Below, one piece after another: positions 7,783 through 13,529 of a stretch of DNA of 25,317 nt. How positions within the stretch are numbered: position 1 is the stretch's first letter; each line of letters starts with the position of its first letter. This DNA is from DASXMR01 sp036495525. GTDB taxonomy: Bacteria; Actinomycetota; Actinomycetes; Streptosporangiales; Streptosporangiaceae. The DNA lies in contig DASXMR010000104.1 of the NCBI GenBank assembly GCA_036495525.1, forward strand, positions 1 to 25,317, read 5' to 3'. The notes below the pieces were generated by a model. That model worked only from the letters and a program-made list of their open reading frames with translations, was not told the origin of the DNA and searched no databases. The position numbers and the translations under genes are program-made.

Positions 7783-7811
7783 ACTCTCAACTAGCTCGGT
7801 ATTCTGAGAAC
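7776..7811 (+). promoter_or_regulatory. Promoter of the marR-like gene, shared -35 region, probably leaderless
   Basis: On the plus strand TTGTCA (7776-7781) and TATTCT (7800-7805) are separated by 18 bp. The expected start of transcription, 6-7 nt after the -10 box, coincides with GTG 7812, so the mRNA would be leaderless; no SD is present. The -35 box overlaps that of the divergent yceI-like promoter and the GTTTGTCAAAC palindrome, so the same operator could autoregulate. Confidence 0.6.
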
Positions 7812-8537
7812 GTGAGCTCGCCAGGTACCCGTCACACGCCGGATAAGCCGGACACGCCCGAACTGACCTCCGTGTCCCCCGGTGAGCTGGCCATGCCCGG
7901 CGACGCTCGTCCCGGCCATGCCGATCCGCCCGAGGCCGGCCGGCGGCAGGCCGGGGCTGGGCGGCAGCACGCCTGGGGCGGCGGGCACGCCGGGGGCGGG
8001 CACGCCGGGGCGGAGCTGGCTGAGCCGCAGCGGTCCGGGACTGAGCAGGCCGGGCCGCAGTGGCTGAGCAACGACGAGCAGCGGGCCTGGCGCTCGTTCC
8101 TTGAGGCCTGCCAGGCGCTGTTTACCGCCGTCGAGGGCCAGCTGCAGCACGACGCCGGCCTGCCGCACGGCTACTACGAGATCCTGGTGCGGCTGTCGGA
8201 GTCGCCGGGCCGGGCGATGCGGATGACCCAGCTCGCCGACGCGTCGACATCCAGCAAGAGCAGGCTGTCGCACGCGGTCGCCAGGCTTGAGGAGCGCGGC
8301 TGGGTCAGGCGCGCGAACTGCCCGACCGACCGCCGCGGCCAGGTCGCCGAGCTCACCGACGAGGGCTTCGCCGCCCTGGCGGCGGCCGCGCCCGGCCATG
8401 TGGCTCAGGTGCGGCGCTCACTGATCAGCCAGCTCAGTCCCGAGCAGGTGGAGCAGCTCCGGGCCATCAGCGAGGCCATCGTCGCGGGAGCCGATCCGGC
8501 CGCCAAAGGCGGCTCCTGCCCGCCCTGCGGCTGCTGA
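7812..8537 (+). CDS. MarR-family transcriptional regulator
   Basis: A 241-residue winged-helix regulator. The MarR domain covers about residues 85-230: LSNDEQRAWRSFLEACQALF (dimerisation helix), MTQLADASTSSKSRLSHAVARLEERGWV (recognition HTH), RRANCPTDRRGQVAELTDEGF (wing). Two features are odd. The first 84 residues are a low-complexity Pro/Gly/Ala extension with two GGGHAG-like units, and the protein ends in SCPPCGC, a three-cysteine tail that could bind metal or sense redox state. One more Cys lies in the wing (RANCPTD). GTG 7812 is chosen from the promoter position (leaderless); ATG 7893 is an alternative internal start. It is divergent from the yceI-like gene and probably regulates it and itself. 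Confidence 0.88.
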   Translation: MSSPGTRHTPDKPDTPELTSVSPGELAMPGDARPGHADPPEAGRRQAGAGRQHAWGGGHAGGGHAGAELAEPQRSGTEQAGPQWLSNDEQRAWRSFLEACQALFTAVEGQLQHDAGLPHGYYEILVRLSESPGRAMRMTQLADASTSSKSRLSHAVARLEERGWVRRANCPTDRRGQVAELTDEGFAALAAAAPGHVAQVRRSLISQLSPEQVEQLRAISEAIVAGADPAAKGGSCPPCGC

Positions 8538-8849
8538 CCCGCTCCGTAGAGCTGCGGCCGCGCCCCGGCGAAGCTCTGCCTGGGTGACCCGGCCGCGCTC
8601 GGCGAAGCCCCGGCGCAGCGAAGCCCGGTCCCGCATAGCCCCACTCACGACGCTGGCGGCAGCTGGCGCGACCGCGCCCCGGCGAGCCCTGCCGCGCTCA
8701 GCGAAGGCCGGCCCCGCGGAGCCCCGGTCAGGACGCTGGCGGCAGCTGGCTGCGGCCCGGCCGTGGCTGTCCCGCCGGTGGCTGCCGACGGTGGTCCGGC
8801 CGGGCGTTTGTTGACCGGCCGCCGGGCGGCGTCAGCACTATCCTGGCCG
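8538..8849. other. Non-coding stretch with degenerate direct repeats
   Basis: No convincing gene. GACGCTGGCGGCAGCTGGC is repeated exactly at 8649-8667 and 8732-8750 (83-bp spacing). Each copy is preceded by related GC-rich text built around CCGCGCCCCGGCGA and GCGCT(C/G)(A/G)GCGAAG, so the stretch 8552-8750 looks like a diverged duplication. The end of this stretch carries the probable promoter of the AspRS leader: -10 candidate TATCCT at 8839-8844, with TTGACC at 8811-8816 at a non-standard 22-bp distance. Confidence 0.6.
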
Positions 8850-9131
8850 GTAACGCGCTGACGGAGACGAGTAGCACGGGGACCACGCGGGCGCAGAGAG
8901 CCGCCGGCAGCTGAGAAGGCGGCCCCGCTGACCCGGTCGCGAAGACCCTCCCGAGTGCGGGGAGGAACGGCCTGCACAAGCCGGCGCAGGTCTCATGCCC
9001 CGCCGCCCGGCCCACGTCACGGGCCCGAGAGGCCGCCCGGCACGCCCGCGCGGCGAAAGTGCGGTGGCACAGCGAGTTTCCCTTCTCGCCCGCACTCCCA
9101 AGGGATCGCACATGTCCCTTGGAGGAATGTG
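8850..9131 (+). promoter_or_regulatory. T-box riboswitch leader (predicted Asp-specific, translational type)
   Basis: Motifs occur in T-box order. Stem I base: CGCGCT 8854-8859 pairs with AGTGCG 8954-8959. A GA-containing K-turn-like step follows (GAC 8860-8862 opposite CG 8952-8953), then GGAG/CTCC. The S-turn AGTA is at 8870-8873 opposite GAA 8941-8943. The candidate specifier GAC (Asp) is at 8944-8946. AGAGAG is followed by a CCGCC/GGCGG stem with a loop containing GCTGAGAA. CGGC/GCCG with CTGC/GCAG (8968-8989) could form the Stem IIA/B pseudoknot. Stem III may be GGCCC/GGGCC (9009-9025). Antisequestrator: AGTGCGG 9058-9064, bulge TGGCACA, GCGAG, loop, CTCGC, CCGCACT 9090-9096. TGGC matches the 3' GCCA of tRNA-Asp (discriminator G). 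The hairpin 9095-9124 pairs with the SD. Uncharged tRNA would therefore be expected to raise translation of the synthetase. Confidence 0.8.
9095..9124 (+). promoter_or_regulatory. SD-sequestering hairpin before the AspRS start codon
   Basis: CCAAGGGA (9098-9105) pairs perfectly with TCCCTTGG (9115-9122), and with one bulged C the stem extends to CT/AG, covering most of the ribosome-binding GGAGG at 9121-9125. ATG 9132 follows 6 nt after the SD. Two bases (9095-9096) are shared with the T-box antisequestrator arm, so the two folds compete at least partly. This is the predicted OFF state. Confidence 0.65.
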
Positions 9132-10511
9132 ATGATCTCCCGCACCCTCGCAGCTGACGTGCCAAAGCACGTCGGCGAGCAAGTCACCATCGCCGGCTGG
9201 CTGCATCGCCGGCGCGTTCTGAAGTCCGTCACGTTCCTGGTGGTCAGGGACCGGTCCGGCCTGGTTCAGGTCGTGCTCTCTCGCGAGGCCGGGGAGCCGG
9301 CCGGCGGTGCCGGGGAGCCGGCCGGCAGTGCCGCGGAGCCGGCGGGCGAGACCGGCCGGCCGCAAGCTGGGGCACCGGCCGGCAGCTTCCCGGAGGAGAC
9401 CGTCATCCAGGTCACCGGCACGGTCACCGCCAGCCAGCAGGCGCCCGGCGGTGCGGAGCTGACCAGCCCGCAGGTCACCGCGCTGTCCGGGCCGGCCGAG
9501 CCGCCCCCGTTCGACTTGTACCGGCCGACCATCACGGCGGCGCTGCCGACGATCCTCGACCACGCGCCGACTACGCTGCGCCATCCGCTGCTGCGCGCCG
9601 GATTCGAGATCGCGTCGGCCAGCGTGGCCGGCTTCCGCGAAGCCATGCACGGGCTCGGCTTCACCGAAGCGCACACGCCCAAGATCGTGGAGTCGGCGAC
9701 CGAGTCCGGCGCGAACGTGTTCGGCATCGACTATTTCGGCCGCCGCGCCTACCTGGCCCAGTCGCCGCAGTTCTACAAGCAGGCGCTGGTCGGCGTCTTC
9801 GAGCGGGTCTTCGAAGTCGGGCCGGTCTTCCGGGCTGAGCCGCACGACACGGCCAGGCACCTGGCGCAGTACACCAGCCTCGACGCGGAGCTCGGCTTCA
9901 TCACCGACCACCAGCAGGTGATGGCGGTGCTCAGGGAAGCGATCAGCGGGATGACGGCGGCAGTAGCGGAACGGGCTCGTTCTGCCGTCGAGGTCCTTGG
10001 TGTGAGCCTCCCCCGGGTGCCGAAGCAGATACCGCAGATCAGCTTCACCGACGCGCAGGAACTGATGGCCAGCGAGTCGCCGGAGGACCCGCGGGGCGAG
10101 ATCGACCTGGCGCCGGCGCACGAGCGCTGGCTCGGCGACTGGGCGCTGCGCGAGCATGGCTCGGAGCTGCTGTTCGTGACCGGGTACCCGGCTGCGGCGA
10201 AGCCGTTCTACACCCATCCGGACCCGGCCAGACCCGGCTACACCAACGGCTTCGACCTGCTGTTCCGCGGCCTGGAGCTAGTCACCGGCGGGCAGCGGCT
10301 GCACCGGCACGCCGACTACCTCGCCGCGCTGGCGCAACGAGGCGAGGACCCGGCCCCCTACGCCAGCTACCTGCAAGTGTTCGAGCACGGGATGCCGCCA
10401 CATGGCGGCTTCGCGATCGGCCTCGAGCGCTGGACCGCGCGGCTCACCGGCGCGGCCAACGTGCGGCAGGTCACGCTCTTTCCCCGTGACCTGCACCGGC
10501 TGAGTCCCTGA
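9132..10511 (+). CDS. aspS2: Archaeal-type aspartyl-tRNA synthetase (probably non-discriminating, aspartate--tRNA(Asp/Asn) ligase)
   Basis: A 459-residue class II synthetase. The N-terminal OB fold (about 1-125, GEQVTIAGWLHRRRVLKSVTFLVVRD) binds the anticodon. The catalytic domain has TESGANVFGIDYFGRRAYLAQSPQ-type sequence, motif 2 VFRAEPHDTARH, and motif 3 GMPPHGGFAIGLERW, ending FPRDLHRLSP. Length, the lack of the bacterial GAD insertion and the C-terminus match archaeal-type AspRS, which often also charges tRNA-Asn. Residues of about 52-88 are an unusual Gly/Pro/Glu/Ala insertion with GEPAG repeats in the OB fold. ATG 9132 is fixed by GGAGG 6 nt upstream and by the T-box leader; an in-frame extension to 8955 runs through the leader. 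Actinobacteria normally carry a bacterial AspRS, so this is likely a second, inducible copy. Confidence 0.87.
   Translation: MISRTLAADVPKHVGEQVTIAGWLHRRRVLKSVTFLVVRDRSGLVQVVLSREAGEPAGGAGEPAGSAAEPAGETGRPQAGAPAGSFPEETVIQVTGTVTASQQAPGGAELTSPQVTALSGPAEPPPFDLYRPTITAALPTILDHAPTTLRHPLLRAGFEIASASVAGFREAMHGLGFTEAHTPKIVESATESGANVFGIDYFGRRAYLAQSPQFYKQALVGVFERVFEVGPVFRAEPHDTARHLAQYTSLDAELGFITDHQQVMAVLREAISGMTAAVAERARSAVEVLGVSLPRVPKQIPQISFTDAQELMASESPEDPRGEIDLAPAHERWLGDWALREHGSELLFVTGYPAAAKPFYTHPDPARPGYTNGFDLLFRGLELVTGGQRLHRHADYLAALAQRGEDPAPYASYLQVFEHGMPPHGGFAIGLERWTARLTGAANVRQVTLFPRDLHRLSP
9291..9353 (+). repeat. Three 21-bp tandem repeats inside the AspRS gene
   Basis: Units at 9291-9311, 9312-9332 and 9333-9353 start ggggagccggccggc or close variants and encode GEPAGGA, GEPAGSA and AEPAGET. 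The first two units differ by a single base, so the expansion is recent. It lengthens a surface loop of the anticodon-binding OB fold. Confidence 0.85.
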
Positions 10512-10918
10512 CCCCGGGCCCCGGCCGGCCAGGTGCTGACTCCGGCACCCGGCCTGCGGCGCCGGCCGCCGGGCCGCCACGGCGCGCCCGGCGGCCGGGT
10601 CAGCAGAAGAACGATCACAGCTGGTAACTGCGGCCGAACAGCTGGTGACGCTGGCGGTCGATCAGCGGGCGTCAGGCACCCCGGCCAGGTAAAAAGGAGC
10701 GCTTTCGCGGCACGCCGCGATCCGGTTCGCCGTAGGGTTTTGGCTGCCGGTGCGCAGCCGGCCGGCTGCCCCCTCGTGGCTGACCTGGGTAGCCCGTTCT
10801 GCCGGGTAACCTACGACATCAGCTGCCTGCTCGGTTTCAACCCAATAGTCGCCGGTACCCTGCTCCGATCCGGTCCGTCAGGTTCAGGACGCCGCACCCC
10901 CCGAGAGGACCCACGATC
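10512..10918. other. Non-coding stretch with strong palindromes
   Basis: No gene is supported; a 129-codon open frame here has Arg-rich, shadow-like composition. Just after the AspRS stop GGTGC/GCACC (around 10530-10547) forms a weak hairpin. CCGGCCGCCGGGC at 10562-10574 and its exact complement at 10586-10598 form a 13-bp stem with an 11-nt loop, the likely terminator. GCAGCCGGCCGGCTGC at 10754-10769 is a perfect 16-bp palindrome. The last 180 nt presumably contain the promoter of the PhyH gene, but I see no convincing -35/-10 pair. Confidence 0.6.
10562..10598 (+). terminator. Hairpin terminator candidate after the AspRS gene
   Basis: A perfect 13-bp GC stem with an 11-nt loop about 50 nt after the stop codon. 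There is no U tract, so it is a candidate only by position and strength. Confidence 0.5.
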
Positions 10919-11818
10919 ATGACGATGACCAGTCCGGCGGATGCGCAGACTGCCGCCATGACTGCGCAGCAGCGCGAGCAGTTCGACCGTGACGGGTACC
11001 TGCTCCTCCGGAACGTGCTCACCCCGGACGAGATCGACTTCTACGTCGGGGCGATCGACCGGGTGTACGCGGCCGAGCAGGCAGCCGGACGGCTGTCAGC
11101 CGACCGGGCGATGCACCTGCTCAGCGCCGTCACGCACTGCCCGGACGCCGTCGGCCTCATCGACCACCCGAAGACGTTCCCGCTGGTCTGGTCGATGCTC
11201 GGCTGGAACGCGCACATTTACCACTCGCACCTGGACGTGCACCCGCCGATCCGGACGCCCAAGCCGTTCCGGTTCGAATGGCACCAGGATGGCGGCCGGC
11301 AGAATCGCGAGCTCGAGGGCACCCCGCGGCCGCGGATGTCGGTCAAGCTCGCCTACTGGCTGTCCGATGTCTCGGAGACCGGCCGCGGCAACCTGCAGGT
11401 CGTCCCCGGCAGCCACGTGCAGAACCGGATCGACGGCCCGCCGCGGCGCGACATCGAGTGGCCGTCGCCACCCGGAGCGATCGAGGTTCAGGTCGCGCCA
11501 GGCGACGTGGTGTTCTTCGACCGGCGGCTGTGGCACGCGCGCTCGAACAACTACTCCGAGGTCACCAGGAAGGCCATGTTCTTCGGCTACACGCTGCGCT
11601 GGATCGCGATCCGCGACGAGCTGGCCGACCTGCACGCCAACCCGGTCTTCGACACCTTCACGCCGGTCCAGCGCCAGCTGCTCGGCGGCGTCGGCGCGGG
11701 CCCGGACGAGATCGAGGGCGATCACTGCTGGGGGCACTACCCGCAGACCACGCCGCTGTACGGCTACCTCAAGGAGCACGGCGCCCTCACCAGGGACGTG
11801 CCGGCGCTGATCCCGTAA
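10919..11818 (+). CDS. Phytanoyl-CoA dioxygenase (PhyH)-family Fe(II)/2-oxoglutarate oxygenase
   Basis: A 299-residue non-heme iron dioxygenase. Iron ligands are visible as His122 and Asp124 in EWHQDGG and His206 in RLWHARSNN. Arg217 in TRKAMFFGY is placed to bind 2-oxoglutarate. GRGNLQVVPGSH and APGDVVFFDRRLWH are standard PhyH blocks; EQFDRDGYLLLRNVL opens the fold. The family hydroxylates diverse substrates, including ectoine and natural products, and the substrate here is unknown. There are no ect genes nearby, and the sequence lacks the obvious ectoine-hydroxylase context. ATG 10919 has GAGAGGA about 12 nt upstream; ATG 10925 is an alternative. Confidence 0.9.
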   Translation: MTMTSPADAQTAAMTAQQREQFDRDGYLLLRNVLTPDEIDFYVGAIDRVYAAEQAAGRLSADRAMHLLSAVTHCPDAVGLIDHPKTFPLVWSMLGWNAHIYHSHLDVHPPIRTPKPFRFEWHQDGGRQNRELEGTPRPRMSVKLAYWLSDVSETGRGNLQVVPGSHVQNRIDGPPRRDIEWPSPPGAIEVQVAPGDVVFFDRRLWHARSNNYSEVTRKAMFFGYTLRWIAIRDELADLHANPVFDTFTPVQRQLLGGVGAGPDEIEGDHCWGHYPQTTPLYGYLKEHGALTRDVPALIP

Positions 11819-11979
11819 CCCCGCAGCAGCGCGGCCCTGACGATGCGCGGCACAGGCGAGCCGCCAGCGCCCGGTCCTGCGGGCGTGATCCCCGGCCGCC
11901 TCGCGTGCCGGAGGCCCGATCCGGCCGGCGGTGGCTGGCAGCGGCCAGCTCCCGCGGCGGTGATCGGCCAGCGCCCTGC

Positions 11980-12951
11980 TCAGCCGGGAATGACCAGCAC
12001 CTTGCCGGTCGTGCCCGCCTCGACTGCCTCGTGCGCGGCGGCGATGTCGTCGAGGGCGAACCTCGTCACCGGCAACTCGGTCAGCGCACCGTCGGCCAGC
12101 GCGGCTGAAATATCAGCCGCCGCCTGGCTCAGCACGTCGCGCGGCACGCCGTAGAGCAGCACGAAGCGCAGCAGCACGTTAGCTGTCATGCAGGCGCGGA
12201 CGGGCAGCGCCGGGTCGGCCGGCTCGGCCGCGTAGGTGACGATCTGCGCGTGCGGCGCGATCACCGCCAGGTCAAGCTCAAGGTTCGCGCCGATGGCGAC
12301 TTCGACCACCCGGTCGATCTGCCCGGCGAACGACCGGATCTGATCGGCGGCTCCCGGCTCCCGGTAGTTCACCACCAGGTCAGCGCCTGCCTTGGCGGCG
12401 AGGTCGGCCTTCTGCGGGCTGCTGACCGTGGTGACGACGACCGCGCCGGCCCGCTTGGCCAGCTCGATGGCAAAGTGGCCGACCGCTCCGGCCCCGCCGG
12501 CCACCAGCACCCGCCGGCCATCAAGCGGGCCGTCGGCGAACAGGCAGCGATGCGCGGTGAGCGCCGGAACGCCGAGGCTGGCCCCCAGCTCCGCCGACGC
12601 GGCGTCCGGCAGCGGGACGGCCTGCTGCTCGGGCACCACCGACCACTGGGCAGCGGTTCCCCACCGCCGCCCAGCAGCGGCGAGCCAGAGCCACACCCGC
12701 TGGCCAATCCTGGCCGCGTCCACGCCATCGCCGACCGCGTCGACCGTGCCGGTGCCGTCATGATGCGGAATCTGGAACCCGTCGAAGGGGCGCGGCGTGG
12801 CACCGCTGCGTGACTTCCAGTCGGTCGGATTCACGCCCGAGGCTTCGATCCTGACCCTGACCTCACCTGGCCCCGGGTCGGGGCGGTCAACCTCGGTCAC
12901 CCGCAGCACTTCGCTCGCGGGGCCGTAGTGGTGGTACAGCGCAGCCCTCAT
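11980..12951 (-). CDS. NADPH:quinone reductase-like MDR oxidoreductase (zinc-independent)
   Basis: A 323-residue medium-chain dehydrogenase/reductase. The N-terminal GroES-like domain contains PGPGEVRVRIEASGVNPTDWK; the residue after SGVN is Pro rather than the zinc-ligand Cys, as in quinone oxidoreductases. The Rossmann motif is VLVAGGAGAVGHFAIELAKRAGA. The ending EAVEAGTTGKVLVIPG is typical of the QOR subgroup. It should use NADPH to reduce quinones or enones, but the substrate is unknown. ATG 12951 is used; a TTG one codon upstream has better spacing from GGAGG (8 nt) and may be the true start. It is convergent with the PhyH gene, 161 nt apart. Confidence 0.88.
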   Translation of the reverse strand: MRAALYHHYGPASEVLRVTEVDRPDPGPGEVRVRIEASGVNPTDWKSRSGATPRPFDGFQIPHHDGTGTVDAVGDGVDAARIGQRVWLWLAAAGRRWGTAAQWSVVPEQQAVPLPDAASAELGASLGVPALTAHRCLFADGPLDGRRVLVAGGAGAVGHFAIELAKRAGAVVVTTVSSPQKADLAAKAGADLVVNYREPGAADQIRSFAGQIDRVVEVAIGANLELDLAVIAPHAQIVTYAAEPADPALPVRACMTANVLLRFVLLYGVPRDVLSQAAADISAALADGALTELPVTRFALDDIAAAHEAVEAGTTGKVLVIPG

Positions 12952-13529
12952 CAATCCGGCCGCCTCCCATCCTCGTCGGTCCCCCGGTACCTGTGCCCAG
13001 CCGCCATCGTCTCATCATGCCGGGAACGGTCGGCGGACGGCGGGTGAGCGACTGGCGCCGGCAGCGGCGCCCCTGCTTGGCACGAAGGGAGATGCCGTGG
13101 CCGACTGCGCGAGGCAGGCCGGGGGCTGCTGGCTGAGGTTTCGGAAGAGTGCTCCGGCGACCCGCCTGCGACCCGGAGTGGAGGGAGGAGAACGCCGGGG
13201 TGTGCAGGCGGGCCACCTGAATCGGAGCGCCAGGCGACAGGGAGGAACTGGCTGCGCGCTCGCTGCGCTACCAGCATGCGACAGACGAGTAACTAGCCGC
13301 TAAGTCTGCGATATACCTGCGCCATTAGTGTGCTACGACCCATCAGTGCCACTATCGTCCCTGGCAGGCACGACTACTCGGATACCAGAGCGATGGGATC
13401 CGAAAACCGCAAAGTAACCATTGACTGCCGGAACCGGTACTAGCCTAAGTGATCCGCGCCTGCCACGATCGCAATCGACTGCAGAACGGGCAGGCAGCGT
13501 CGCGGACACCGAGACAGGCAGGATGGCAC
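12952..13529. other. Non-coding stretch upstream of the SARP-type regulator
   Basis: About 580 nt between divergently transcribed genes. The left half is GC-rich without a credible gene. From about 13280 the composition becomes clearly more AT-rich, as expected for promoter DNA. TTGACT at 13421-13426 could be a -35 box, but the possible -10 elements (TAGCCT 13441-13446, CTAAGT 13445-13450) have poor spacing or sequence, so I do not assign a promoter. Confidence 0.5.

Noticed and set aside
8955..9131. Longer AspRS start at 8955
   Set aside because: It would translate the T-box leader; the family N-terminus and SD both fit ATG 9132.
10533..10922. 129-codon open frame between the AspRS and PhyH genes
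   Set aside because: Arg/Gly/Pro-rich shadow composition, no SD, no family resemblance, and it spans two strong palindromes.
13097..13303. 68-codon open frame with GGGAGA just before its GTG
   Set aside because: The SD is too close (4 nt), the composition is not protein-like and no family is recognisable; chance is the simplest explanation.
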